A DNA stretch of 64,000 nt, taken from NCBI RefSeq assembly GCF_004359195.1, contig NZ_CP037954.1, positions 1,302,001-1,366,000 of the forward strand, in the 5' to 3' direction. The first letter of the stretch is position 1. The number at the start of each line of letters is the position of its first letter. The position numbers and the translations under genes are program-made. Below the pieces are notes generated by a model. That model was not told the origin of the DNA. It made no database searches and worked only from the letters and a program-made list of their open reading frames with translations. This document shows positions 1-8,689 of this stretch, one piece after another. Source of the stretch: Chryseobacterium salivictor (lineage in GTDB: Bacteria > Bacteroidota > Bacteroidia > Flavobacteriales > Weeksellaceae).

Positions 1-1340
1 AAACCACGCATGTAATCCGTAATTTTCGCTCCTTTTGATCCGCGGAGAAAATCAATAATTAAATTTTTTCCGTAACGTTCTTTCAAACGGAAAATGGCAC
101 TCAGTAATTTTTGGGCATCAATAGTGGCGTCCCAATTTTCAAAATCGCTGAGACAATAGTCGCAGGAATTACAGTTTCCGGGATGTGATTCTCCAAAATA
201 TTCCATCAGATATTGTCGTCTGCATCTTTGCATCTCGGCAAAGTCGGTCATTTGTTGCAATTTTTTCAACATCAAAGTAGATTGCTCCTCGTTACCTTCG
301 ATCATTGCAAATTTCTTCAGCTTCATTACATCCGCATTGGAGTAAAATAAAATCGCTTCACTCGGCAATCCATCTCTTCCGGCTCTTCCCGTTTCCTGGT
401 AGTAACTTTCTATATTTTTGGGAAGATCTGCATGCATTACAAAACGGACATTACTCTTATCGATTCCCATTCCAAACGCAATGGTAGCAACCATTACTCT
501 GATTTTATCCTTGATGAAATCATCCTGAACCTGCGCGCGTTCTGAGGAAGAAATTCCTGCGTGATAAAACGCTGCATTGATGCCATTTTCTTTGAGGTTA
601 TTTGCCATGTCTTCCGTTCCTTTCCGGGACAAACAGTAGATAATTCCCGAATCATTCGGATGTTCATTAAGATATTGAACAATGTGATTGAGAACGGACT
701 GTTTCGGCTGCACAAAATATTTAATATTGGCTCTGTCAAAAGATGAAATCAAAACAGCCGGTTCTCAGAGATTAAGCTGTTTAATAATGTCCTGCCTCGT
801 AATTTCATCGGCACTTGCCGTTAATGCAATAATTGGTGTTTGTGGAAACTGCCTTTTTAATCCATTTAAAAATAAATAATCCGGACGGAAATCATGTCCC
901 CAATGTGAAACACAATGCGCTTCATCTACCGCAAATAAGGAAATGTGGAGGTCCGACAGCAAGTTTAAAAACGAACCGTTATCTGCACTCAGTTTTTCGG
1001 GCGCAACATACAGAAGTTTGAGTTTTCCTTCTTTTAATTGATGAAAAGTTTGATTCTGCTCCAAAGGATTCATCGAAGAATTGAGGAAAGCTGCAGGGAT
1101 TCCATTCGTACGCAAAGTATCAACCTGGTCTTTCATCAAAGCGATTAAGGGCGAAATTACAATTGCTGTTCCGTCCAAAACCAGCGCTGGAACTTGGTAG
1201 CACAAAGATTTTCCACCGCCAGTCGGCATCAAGACAAATGTATCTTTTTTTGCAATTACGTTTTCAACTGCACTTGCTTGTTCGAGTCGGAAATTGTCGT
1301 AGCCAAAATATTGTTGAAGTATTTGTAAAGCTTTTTCCAT
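1..1340 (-). pseudogene. recQ: ATP-dependent DNA helicase RecQ, interrupted by an in-frame stop; 3' end outside the window
   Basis: RecQ is a 3'-5' DNA helicase of recombinational repair. The first 191 codons carry motif I (TGGGKS), the DEAH box and LTASA. Codon 192 is TGA (complement of 765-767). The same frame then stays open to the window edge and carries the rest of the family signature: FDRANIKYF, the GRAGRDG motif VI, and the zinc-site pattern with one Cys followed by CNSCDYC. No base needs to be added or removed, so the lesion is a single nonsense codon; the context fits CGA (Arg) changed to TGA by one C-to-T transition. The N-terminal piece alone lacks motifs IV-VI and the zinc domain and should not be active. 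Alternatives are a sequencing error or readthrough. Start is the ATG at 1340. Confidence 0.9.
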
Positions 1341-1406
1341 AAATCAAAATTTGTGTTATGGTAAAAATAGTAAATTAACGGAGAACTTCATAGCGTTGCA
1401 TTCATT

Positions 1407-1446
1407 AAAAAAAATCTCACCGTTTATGAAAACAATGAGACTTTTT
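1407..1446 (-). terminator. Probable terminator after aspS
   Basis: On the minus strand a TCTCA/TGAGA stem with flanking A/T pairs and a long loop is followed by a run of eight T. It begins about 20 nt beyond the aspS stop codon. The stem is short, so the call is moderate. Confidence 0.45.
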
Positions 1447-1465
1447 ATATTGATTTTGAGAATCT

Positions 1466-3220
1466 TTATGCTTTTAAATTCAATTTCAATTCCAACTCAT
1501 CCAACTGCTCATCCGCAATCGCACTCGGCGCATCAATCATCACATCACGTCCCGAGTTATTTTTCGGGAAGGCGATATAATCCCGGATCACTTCATTTCC
1601 GTCGAGAATCGCAACCAAACGGTCGAAACCTAATGCCAGACCAGCATGTGGCGGTGCACCATATTGGAAAGCGTTCATCAGAAACCCGAACTGTGTTTCT
1701 GCATCTTCTTTTGTGAAACCTAAAAGATTAAACATTTTCGCCTGTAAATCTTTATCGAAAATTCTCACAGAACCACCGCCGATTTCATTTCCATTAAGAA
1801 TTAAATCGTAAGCATTCGCTCTGGCTTTTCCCGGATCGGTTTCCAATAAATGTACATCTTCCGGTTTCGGTGAAGTGAAAGGATGGTGCATTGCGTGATA
1901 TCTTCCGCTTTCTTCGTCCCATTCCAAAAGTGGGAAATCGATCACCCAAAGTGGGGCAAATTCTTTCGGATTTCTTAATCCCAATCTGTTCCCCAATTCC
2001 ATTCTGAGGGCGGACAGTTGGGTTCTTACTTTATTTTCGTTTCCGGACATCAGGAAAATTAAATCTCCCGCTTTTGCCCCGAATTTTTCTGTGATTTTCT
2101 TTAAATCCTCTTCGTTGTAAAATTTATTTACAGAAGAAGTGACAACACCATCATTTTGAAATTTAATCCAAATCATGCCGTTTGCGCCAATTTGCGGGCG
2201 TTTTACCCAATCGATCAGTTCATCGATTTGTTTTCTGGTGTAATCTGCGCAACCTTCAACATTGATTCCGACAACCAATTCTGCGTCGTCAAAAATTTTG
2301 AAATCTTTTCCTTTTACCAATTCGTGCACTTCGACGAATTCCATTCCGAAACGGATGTCCGGCTTGTCGTTTCCGTATTTTTGCATCGCATCTGCGAAAG
2401 TCATTCTCGGGAATTTACCGAATTCTTTTCCGGCGATATCTTTCAGTAAAGTTGCGGTCATTCCTTCGAAAATTTCCAGCACATCTTCCTGTTCTACAAA
2501 TGCCATTTCACAATCGATTTGGGTGAATTCCGGTTGTCTGTCGGCTCTTAAATCTTCATCGCGGAAACATTTTACAATTTGGAAATAACGGTCCATTCCA
2601 CCAATCATCAATAATTGTTTGAACGTTTGTGGCGATTGTGGTAATGCATAAAACTGTCCCGGATTCATTCTGCTTGGAACCACGAAATCTCTTGCCCCTT
2701 CAGGAGTTGATTTAATGAGAACTGGCGTTTCAACTTCAATAAAATCCTGTTCTGAAAGATAATTTCTTACTTTCTGCGCCATTTTGTGACGGAAAATCAA
2801 TTTGTCTTTCACCGGATTTCTGCGGATATCCAAATATCTGTATTTCATGCGAAGTTCTTCGCCGCCATCCGTTTGGTCTTCGATAGTGAAAGGTGGCGTT
2901 TCTGATTCATTTAAGATCGTTAATCTCTCAACTAAAATTTCGATTTCTCCCGTTGGGATTTTCGGGTTTTTACTGATTCTTTCGATTACTTTTCCTTCGA
3001 TTTGAATCACGAATTCCCGGCCGAGTTGATGAGCGTTTTCTAATAATTCTGCGGAAGAACGGTCTGCATCAAATACCAACTGCGTAATTCCGTAACGGTC
3101 GCGTAAATCAATCCACATCATAAAACCTTTGTCACGAATGGTTTGAACCCATCCGGATAGGGTGACGTTTTGATCAAGATTTTGTAAAGTTAATTCTCCG
3201 TTGGTGTGCGTTCGAAACAT
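1466..3220 (-). CDS. aspS: Aspartate--tRNA ligase
   Basis: Charges tRNA-Asp with aspartate in the cytoplasm. The 584-residue protein has the usual bacterial length and layout: an N-terminal OB-fold anticodon-binding domain (about 1-110), a class II catalytic core with motif 2 ([16 protein letters not shown], around residue 220), a GAD insertion domain (about 285-405), and motif 3 ([13 protein letters not shown]) near the C-terminus. The insertion domain and the sequence [12 protein letters not shown] mark it as the bacterial rather than archaeal type. It is monocistronic: its own -7 box lies about 60 nt upstream and a weak terminator follows. Whether it is discriminating or non-discriminating cannot be decided from sequence alone. 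Confidence 0.97.
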   Translation of the reverse strand: MFRTHTNGELTLQNLDQNVTLSGWVQTIRDKGFMMWIDLRDRYGITQLVFDADRSSAELLENAHQLGREFVIQIEGKVIERISKNPKIPTGEIEILVERLTILNESETPPFTIEDQTDGGEELRMKYRYLDIRRNPVKDKLIFRHKMAQKVRNYLSEQDFIEVETPVLIKSTPEGARDFVVPSRMNPGQFYALPQSPQTFKQLLMIGGMDRYFQIVKCFRDEDLRADRQPEFTQIDCEMAFVEQEDVLEIFEGMTATLLKDIAGKEFGKFPRMTFADAMQKYGNDKPDIRFGMEFVEVHELVKGKDFKIFDDAELVVGINVEGCADYTRKQIDELIDWVKRPQIGANGMIWIKFQNDGVVTSSVNKFYNEEDLKKITEKFGAKAGDLIFLMSGNENKVRTQLSALRMELGNRLGLRNPKEFAPLWVIDFPLLEWDEESGRYHAMHHPFTSPKPEDVHLLETDPGKARANAYDLILNGNEIGGGSVRIFDKDLQAKMFNLLGFTKEDAETQFGFLMNAFQYGAPPHAGLALGFDRLVAILDGNEVIRDYIAFPKNNSGRDVMIDAPSAIADEQLDELELKLNLKA

Positions 3221-3279
3221 AGTTTTTCAGATATTAGAAGTTAAAATTGAAATGTAGATTTAGTCTAAAATTTCAGTGG

Positions 3280-3287
3280 CAAAGATA
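3280..3287 (-). promoter_or_regulatory. -7 promoter box of aspS
   Basis: On the minus strand the sequence reads TATCTTTG, a perfect match to the Bacteroidota -7 consensus TAnnTTTG, about 60 nt upstream of the aspS start. I do not see a clear -33 TTG at the ideal spacing. Confidence 0.6.
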
Positions 3288-3477
3288 AGTTTTTTGGACG
3301 ATTGTAAGAAGTGATTGTTTATTGTTGTTGCTGCAGTAATAATGCTCTTAGGATTTGTACACAGACAATTCGTAATAAAAAGATGACGTCTGTTGCTGAA
3401 TTCGGTTTAAGCACAGGTAAGAAGTAAACACCGGAAACTTTATGATTTTTTAAGAATTAGTTTATTTAAATATTACT

Positions 3478-3485
3478 TAACTTTG
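3478..3485 (+). promoter_or_regulatory. -7 promoter box of the bTHX gene
   Basis: TAACTTTG matches TAnnTTTG and lies 33 nt before the ATG of the short bTHX gene, which supports expression of that small gene. Confidence 0.6.
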
Positions 3486-3518
3486 TGAATATCAACATTA
3501 AAAAACAAATTATTTATT

Positions 3519-3689
3519 ATGGGAAAAGGAGATCAAAAATCGAAAAGAGGAAAAATTGTAGCGGGCAGTTATGGTAAAAAAAGACCTCGAAAAGAATCAA
3601 AGCCAATGCTCGCAACGGTGGATCAGGTTGAGAAACCGGAAAAGGAAGTGAAGCCAAAAGCTGCAGCAAAACCTAAAGCAGAAAAATAA
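3519..3689 (+). CDS. 30S ribosomal protein bTHX (THX/Psrp-like), small gene
   Basis: A 56-codon gene easily missed because of its size. The product starts MGKGDQKSKRGKIVAGSYGK, followed by KRPRK. This is the signature of the bTHX family found in Bacteroidota, a very basic peptide that sits in the head of the 30S subunit. The N-terminal 28 residues carry the family core; the tail is a low-complexity Lys/Pro/Ala/Glu stretch common in flavobacterial members. It has its own -7 box upstream and a strong terminator downstream, so it forms a complete single-gene unit between aspS and the DUF937 gene. Function is from family knowledge. Confidence 0.85.
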   Translation: MGKGDQKSKRGKIVAGSYGKKRPRKESKPMLATVDQVEKPEKEVKPKAAAKPKAEK

Positions 3690-3728
3690 GAGGTTAAGTT
3701 AAAAAGAACAACAAACCAAATTGAATAT

Positions 3729-3760
3729 AAAAAAACCGAAGAACATTCTTCGGTTTTTTA
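3729..3760. terminator. Bidirectional terminator between bTHX and the DUF937 gene
   Basis: A perfect hairpin with arms CCGAAGAA and TTCTTCGG, framed by A-rich and T-rich arms, so it has a U-run on either strand. It lies between two convergent genes and can serve both. Confidence 0.85.
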
Positions 3761-3779
3761 TATTGTAATGTTGGTAATA

Positions 3780-4442
3780 TTATTTTCTGTCAAATAAACT
3801 TCCTAAAAGTCCACCTAATCCGCCTTCTGATTGTTGATCATCGCCAAGAACACTTCGCAAAATATCACCGAGGCCACCACCGGAACCTTGATTTGCACCG
3901 CCAAGAACACTGCCTAGAATTTCAGTTAAAGGACTGGAGTTTCCTTGAGCTTGTTGTTGCTGAACCTGACTGGTCGCGCTGCCTAAAATTCCACCCAGCA
4001 GATCTCCTAGACCGCCGCCCGAATTTATGCCGGTTTCTTGCTTTTCTTTGCCGATAAATCCCATAATTACAGGCGCCAGCATTGCTAAAATTGGTCCGAT
4101 TTTATCCACTGAAATTCCTGTTTTCTGAGAAAGTTGGTTTTCAACATCTGCCTTTTGGCTGCCGAAAACGTGGTCGAGAATTGAATCTCCTTCCTGTTGT
4201 CGTGCTGCTGCCTGAGAAGGATCGTTTAAAATACTTCCGTCATGATCTTTGTCCAGTGCATTATTCAGTTCTTCTGCTTCCTGCGGACTGTCCTGAGATT
4301 TTTTTCTCAGATAAGAAATTACCAGTGGTGCAGCGACTGCTAATAAAGCGATAATTTGGTTTTTGCTGATTCCAAATTTGTTTTCAGCATCTGCCGCAAC
4401 CTGATTTCCTGCGTTTCCTGTGATAAGGTCAATTAAACTCAT
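3780..4442 (-). CDS. DUF937 domain-containing protein
   Basis: A 220-residue protein of unknown function. It shows two similar hydrophobic helices (IIALLAVAAPLVISYL near residue 30 and IGPILAMLAPVIMGFI near 120), each preceded by a polar helix, the internal duplication seen in DUF937/YidB-like proteins. The C-terminal 80 residues are Gly/Gln/Ser-rich with repeats of GGLGDLLGGILG type, probably flexible or self-associating. There is no signal peptide, so it is likely cytoplasmic despite the hydrophobic stretches. It is transcribed alone and ends at the shared terminator. No catalytic residues are evident. Confidence 0.8.
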   Translation of the reverse strand: MSLIDLITGNAGNQVAADAENKFGISKNQIIALLAVAAPLVISYLRKKSQDSPQEAEELNNALDKDHDGSILNDPSQAAARQQEGDSILDHVFGSQKADVENQLSQKTGISVDKIGPILAMLAPVIMGFIGKEKQETGINSGGGLGDLLGGILGSATSQVQQQQAQGNSSPLTEILGSVLGGANQGSGGGLGDILRSVLGDDQQSEGGLGGLLGSLFDRK

Positions 4443-4529
4443 ATTCGTGTGGTTTTAGAAATTATTAATAATTAAAGGTATCAAAAATTAGTCCCTATTA
4501 TTTTTCTAAAACTTAAGAAATATTAAAGT

Positions 4530-5033
4530 TTAATTTTTAAAAATAGGAACGTTCGAGCAGGCTTCGCCAAACATTAAAGATTTTACAAGAGGTTTTAGTT
4601 GTTCAACCAATTCGATATAGGCATTTTCTGGAATCGACTGATCACTGCAACCTTTTACCAAAACTCTTTTACCGGTCAGTTCAGTAAAGTCATAAGTTTG
4701 AATGGCATTGTGCATTAATAAAACTTCCAGATCTTCTCTGTTTCCGAAAACGATTTTCTTTGCGGTTTCTGTTAATTTTGCCGTGAGCAGAAAATAAGCC
4801 CACAGCGGGACAATCGCATCTGCAGAATTATAAATATAGATGTAGCAATCTTTATATTCTTCGACGTTAATGTTTGCTATTTTTTCACGGAAATCTTTTT
4901 CTTTTAAAATCAATTCCTGGAAAAGATAATCCTTCAGATCGATGCCGATCCGTTTGCCTTTGGGTACCAGTTGCGAGAGATCGAAGTTGACCAGTCCGCT
5001 TTCTGCAATTTTGTTTTTTATTTCATCCATCAT
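4530..5033 (-). CDS. DUF2480 family protein
   Basis: A 167-residue cytoplasmic protein that I recognise as the Bacteroidota-restricted DUF2480 family from its length and the conserved segments IDLKDYLFQ, DAIVPLWAYFLL and VLVKGCSDQSIPENAY. Its function is unknown. There is no signal peptide or membrane segment. Two consecutive ATG codons open the gene (5033 and 5030) and either could be used. It is transcribed divergently from the broken toxin-antitoxin pair. Confidence 0.8.
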   Translation of the reverse strand: MMDEIKNKIAESGLVNFDLSQLVPKGKRIGIDLKDYLFQELILKEKDFREKIANINVEEYKDCYIYIYNSADAIVPLWAYFLLTAKLTETAKKIVFGNREDLEVLLMHNAIQTYDFTELTGKRVLVKGCSDQSIPENAYIELVEQLKPLVKSLMFGEACSNVPIFKN

Positions 5034-5052
5034 TGATAGGCATAAATTTTAT

Positions 5053-5060
5053 TATCTTTG
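5053..5060 (+). promoter_or_regulatory. -7 promoter box upstream of the broken antitoxin gene
   Basis: TATCTTTG is a perfect -7 box, 40 nt before the antitoxin ATG. The promoter looks intact even though both genes it serves are frameshifted. Confidence 0.55.
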
Positions 5061-5099
5061 AAGGAACAAATTTAGGTTAAAAATTTTTAAAACTTAAAA

Positions 5100-5326
5100 A
5101 TGATGACAATACTTGAACGCAAAAAAATCATTAAAAAAAGATCGATTTTTCTGATAAAACAACTTTAGAAAAGATTGAAAAACTTTTGGAGGAAGATGTT
5201 TATGTTTTTTCTGAAGAGCAGCTATTGAAGATAAAGGGAGCAAGAGAACAATACGAAAGAGGGGAATACTTTACCGCAGAAGAAGCCAGGAAAGAAATGA
5301 TGAAATGGTTCAAAGAACAAGAGTAG
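5100..5326 (+). pseudogene. Antitoxin of a RelE/ParE-type module, frameshifted
   Basis: Read from the ATG at 5100 or 5103, the frame stops after about 20 codons. From 5139 onward a second frame runs without interruption to the TAG at 5324: it begins IDFSDKTTLEKIEKLLEEDV and ends in an acidic/basic helix (RGEYFTAEEARKEMMKWFKE). Adding a single A to the seven-A tract at 5133-5139 joins the two into one reading frame of about 74 residues, the size and composition of small antitoxins that precede RelE/ParE toxins in Bacteroidota. The reading frame end overlaps the toxin start by 22 nt, the usual coupling. The family assignment rests mainly on the toxin partner. Confidence 0.7.
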
Positions 5327-5600
5327 TTATTTGGTCAACAGAATCTTTGGCAGATAAGAAAGCTGTTTTTTCTTATTGGAATAACAGGAATAAATCAACG
5401 TTATACACTAAAAAGCTGAATATATTGTTGGATGAAAAAGCGAAACTCAAAATCCTTTTATCGGAAGAAAAACTTCAGTAAAAAATATACGGACTTCTGT
5501 GGTGAGATATTGCTTATTAATTTACGAGATTCACCAAGATGTTATTTTGATTTTAGGAGTTTGGGAAGCGCATCAGAATCCTGAAAATCTGATTTTTTAA
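5305..5600 (+). pseudogene. RelE/ParE family toxin, frameshifted
   Basis: The ATG at 5305 opens a frame with the N-terminal toxin strand (RVVIWSTESLADKKAVFSYW) and the helix TKKLNILLDEKAKL, but it stops at 5479-5481 after 58 residues. The remaining half lies in another frame: PFIGRKTSVKNIRTSVVRYC, then LLIYEIHQDVILILGVWEAH, ending at the TAA at 5598. These are the NPxIGR turn, the conserved Arg/Tyr region and the final strand of RelE/ParE toxins (mRNA interferases or gyrase poisons). Restoring one base in the four-A run at 5449-5452 gives a 98-residue protein of normal family length; a deletion of seven bases is equally possible, because relatives usually carry a few more residues before NP. 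The toxin is almost surely inactive. Confidence 0.8.
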
Positions 5601-5631
5601 AATGACATCTATCAACCATCTTTAAACATTT

Positions 5632-6738
5632 ATGAAATATTATATCATCGCTGGCGAAGCATCCGGAGATTTGCATGCTTCCAATTTAATGAAATCGATT
5701 CTTAAAAAAGATTCCCAAGCGGAATTTCGTTTTTGGGGCGGCGATTTGATGGCCAACGTCGCAGGGTTTTCGCCCATAAAACACTACAAAGATCTGGCAT
5801 TTATGGGTTTCTTGGAAGTTGCCAAAAATTTGCGGACGATTCTGAAAAACATTAAAATCTGCAAAGAAGATATTAACCAGTTTCAACCTGATGTTTTGAT
5901 TTTGGTTGATTATCCTGGTTTTAATTTAAGAATTGCCGAATTCGCAAAAAAATCTGGAATACAAGTTATTTATTATATTTCTCCGCAGCTTTGGGCTTGG
6001 AAAGAAGGCCGTGTAGAAAAAATCAAAAAGTTCGTGGACGAAATGTTGGTTATTCTTCCGTTTGAAAAAGAATTCTATAAAAAACATAATATTGATGCAC
6101 ATTTCGTTGGACATCCTTTATTGGATGCGATTTCCGATTTGCCGAAAATCAATGTCAGCCAATTTAAAAAAGACAATCATTTAAACGAAAAAGAAATCAT
6201 CGCACTTTTGCCAGGTTCACGTGAGCAGGAAGTTACCAAAATGCTTGAATTAATGCTTTCTGTACGGCCGCATTTTAAGGATTATCAGTTTGTAATTGCC
6301 GGAGCGCCAAGTTTACCAAAATCATTTTACCAGAAATATGTTGATGAAAATGTTCATTTCGTTTCCAACAAAACTTACGATCTTTTAAGATGTTCAAAAG
6401 CGGCTTTGGTGACATCGGGAACGGCAACTTTAGAAACGGCTTTGCTCAATATTCCGGAAGTGGTTTGTTACCGCAGCAGTACTGTTTCTTATGAGATCGG
6501 AAAACGCGTGGTTAAAAATATCAAATATATTTCTCTGGTCAATTTAATTATGGATAAGGAAATTGTTACGGAACTTATTCAAAGTGGATTAAACACGAAG
6601 AATTTAGTTAAAGAACTATCCGCGATATTGAATGGAGAACAGAGAGAAAAAATCTTAAACAATTACCAGCAGCTTAGGGAAAAGTTGGGAGGGAAAGGTG
6701 CAAGTGATGAGGCTGCGGATATTATTGTAAAAGGGTGA
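5632..6738 (+). CDS. lpxB: Lipid-A-disaccharide synthase
   Basis: Joins UDP-2,3-diacylglucosamine and lipid X to make the lipid A disaccharide at the inner face of the inner membrane. The 368-residue protein has the normal length and begins directly with the family signature (MKYYIIAGEASGDLHASNLM). Further conserved blocks are YISPQLWAWKEGR, ILPFEKEFY, ALLPGSREQEV and the nucleotide-sugar site around VTSGTATLETAL. This is a GT19-family glycosyltransferase. It begins 31 nt after the broken toxin gene and is followed 27 nt later by the comEC-like gene, so the two may be co-transcribed. Confidence 0.96.
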   Translation: MKYYIIAGEASGDLHASNLMKSILKKDSQAEFRFWGGDLMANVAGFSPIKHYKDLAFMGFLEVAKNLRTILKNIKICKEDINQFQPDVLILVDYPGFNLRIAEFAKKSGIQVIYYISPQLWAWKEGRVEKIKKFVDEMLVILPFEKEFYKKHNIDAHFVGHPLLDAISDLPKINVSQFKKDNHLNEKEIIALLPGSREQEVTKMLELMLSVRPHFKDYQFVIAGAPSLPKSFYQKYVDENVHFVSNKTYDLLRCSKAALVTSGTATLETALLNIPEVVCYRSSTVSYEIGKRVVKNIKYISLVNLIMDKEIVTELIQSGLNTKNLVKELSAILNGEQREKILNNYQQLREKLGGKGASDEAADIIVKG

Positions 6739-6765
6739 TTTTACCCGTGATATTATCATCGGAAG

Positions 6766-8565
6766 TTGATAATTTTACAAAAAAATAAATTGCATAAAGA
6801 ACCTTTATTTATTCTCTTTGTCTGTTTTGTACTTGGGATCTTTTTTCAGGATTATTTTTTGTTATCTGATGTTTCGATTTATATTTTGCTGATTTCGAGT
6901 GCTTTAAGTGTTTCTTTGGTTGCGGTTAAAAATTTCTACTTCTATAAAATTCGTCCCGTACTGTTTGGTTTTTTGGCATTTACAATTGGCATTTTTATGC
7001 ATTTTCACCATTCCCAAAAGCCTGAACTTCCGGTATTGAAAAGTAAGGAAACCATTACTTTTAAAATCATCAAGAAACTCAATTCCAATGAGAAAAACCG
7101 TCGTTACGAAATTGATGCCTGGAAAGATGAAGCTCATTTTAAAAGTGTCCTGTCCTTCCCAAAAACCGAAAAAGATTTAGATTTTAAACATTATTATAAA
7201 GGAGAGGTTTACATCAATCAAATCGAAAAACCGTACAATGATTTTCAGTTCGATTATGGGAAATACCTTTCCCGAAAAGGAATTTACTTTCAAAGTTATC
7301 TGCCTAATTCCTTCAAGTTTGCACAACGGGAAGATCTTTTGTTTGCTGAGAAAATTAAACAGCGGCGGCTAGAAACTTTAGCAAAAATTGATCAGACAGC
7401 TATAAAGAAACGCAGCCGTGAATTTGCCAAAGGAATAATTCTGGCTGACCGTACAGAAATGGATCAGGAAACTGTTCGTGATTTCAGGGATTCGGGAACG
7501 ATGCATATTCTGGCGATTTCGGGAACGCACATGGCGATTATTTTTGGAGTGATTCTGCTCATTTTGAATTTTATTTTTCCACCGAAATATCGGAGACCTA
7601 AAATTTTGCTTGCGCTAATTTTAATTTGGTCGTTTGCCATTTTTATTGATTTCGGGAATTCTGTGGTCAGAAGTTGCGTGATGATTTCTGTTTATTACAC
7701 CTTTATATTATTGCAACGGAAAACCGATTTGCTGCATTCGATGGCGCTTGCGGGGTTTGTGATTTTATTGCTGAATTCCAATCAACTTTTTGAAGTCGGT
7801 TTTCAACTGAGTTTCGCAGCTGTTTTCGGGATTTATTGGTTTAATCAGCCTATTTTGAAATATTTACCGAAGGCCAGAAATAAGTTTCAGAATTTTATGT
7901 TAAATATTTTGTCCATCAGTTTGTCTGCCCAGCTTGGGACAGTTCCGCTGGTGATTTATTATTTTCATCAATATTCTGCGGTTTCAATTGTTGCGAACCT
8001 GGTAATTATTCCGTTTGCGGAAATTGTGATTGTCTTTTCATTATTAATGGTTATTCTGATTTCCTTATCTATTGATTTCAGTTGGCTCAATTCTATGTAT
8101 GATGAATTGATTACATTTACTTTAAAGGGGATTCACTTTTTTGGCGATGCGGATTCTTTGATGCACAGGATGATTCCTTTAACTTTGTTGGAAGTGTTGC
8201 TTTTATACTTGCTCTTTTATTTCCTGCGCTTTTCTATTCAAAAGTTGACCATTAAAAATGTTTCGATGGTTATTTATTTTGCATTGGTTTTTGTTTCCCT
8301 TCGTGCAATGCTGAATTACAAAGCTGAGAAATCAGATGAGGTTTTGGTTCATCAGTTTTTTAAAGAAAAAGTTATATCGGTAAAAGAACGGAATTCAGTG
8401 GTTTTTTACAGTTCAGAAAATGCTGATCAGGAAAAAATCAAGCAATATATTATCGAACCTTATTTAACTTCCAGAAGGACAAAGAATTATTCGGTAGTTT
8501 TTATACCGAGAAATATTTCATCAGCTGAATTTCAAAAACAAAAGCACGAAGTCGCCCGGCAGTGA
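6766..8565 (+). CDS. ComEC/Rec2 family DNA uptake channel protein
   Basis: A 599-residue polytopic membrane protein. The N-terminus has closely spaced membrane helices and a soluble OB-like domain (DUF4131 type, about 80-190). The Competence domain follows (about 225-480) and carries the family hallmark SGTMHILAISGTHMAIIFG. ComEC forms the inner-membrane channel for single-stranded DNA during natural transformation. The final 90 residues are too short for the metallo-beta-lactamase-like domain found in many homologues and show no HxHxDH motif. The start is uncertain: TTG at 6766 or TTG at 6790, the latter giving a family-like MHKEPLF N-terminus. Whether the organism is competent cannot be told from this gene. 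Confidence 0.88.
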   Translation: MIILQKNKLHKEPLFILFVCFVLGIFFQDYFLLSDVSIYILLISSALSVSLVAVKNFYFYKIRPVLFGFLAFTIGIFMHFHHSQKPELPVLKSKETITFKIIKKLNSNEKNRRYEIDAWKDEAHFKSVLSFPKTEKDLDFKHYYKGEVYINQIEKPYNDFQFDYGKYLSRKGIYFQSYLPNSFKFAQREDLLFAEKIKQRRLETLAKIDQTAIKKRSREFAKGIILADRTEMDQETVRDFRDSGTMHILAISGTHMAIIFGVILLILNFIFPPKYRRPKILLALILIWSFAIFIDFGNSVVRSCVMISVYYTFILLQRKTDLLHSMALAGFVILLLNSNQLFEVGFQLSFAAVFGIYWFNQPILKYLPKARNKFQNFMLNILSISLSAQLGTVPLVIYYFHQYSAVSIVANLVIIPFAEIVIVFSLLMVILISLSIDFSWLNSMYDELITFTLKGIHFFGDADSLMHRMIPLTLLEVLLLYLLFYFLRFSIQKLTIKNVSMVIYFALVFVSLRAMLNYKAEKSDEVLVHQFFKEKVISVKERNSVVFYSSENADQEKIKQYIIEPYLTSRRTKNYSVVFIPRNISSAEFQKQKHEVARQ

Positions 8566-8655
8566 TTTTAAAGTGCGGATAGATCATCTTATTTAGAAAG
8601 ATTACAAACTAAAATTTTCTGACATTTCTCACGTGAAATACACTCAGCATTTTTC

Positions 8656-8663
8656 TAACTTTG
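8656..8663 (+). promoter_or_regulatory. -7 promoter box of the sdhCAB operon
   Basis: TAACTTTG, a perfect TAnnTTTG box, lies 26 nt before the sdhC ATG. It is the only evident promoter for the operon. Confidence 0.7.
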
Positions 8664-8689
8664 TAAGAATTCAAATTTAAACATTAATT

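Noticed and set aside
561-879. Plus-strand open frames over the recQ region
   Set aside because: They lie antisense to well-supported RecQ codons and have no family features.
5100-5600. Two separate intact small genes instead of frameshifted TA genes
   Set aside because: The short frames end inside domains whose missing halves follow immediately in another frame, so decay (or sequencing error) explains the data better.
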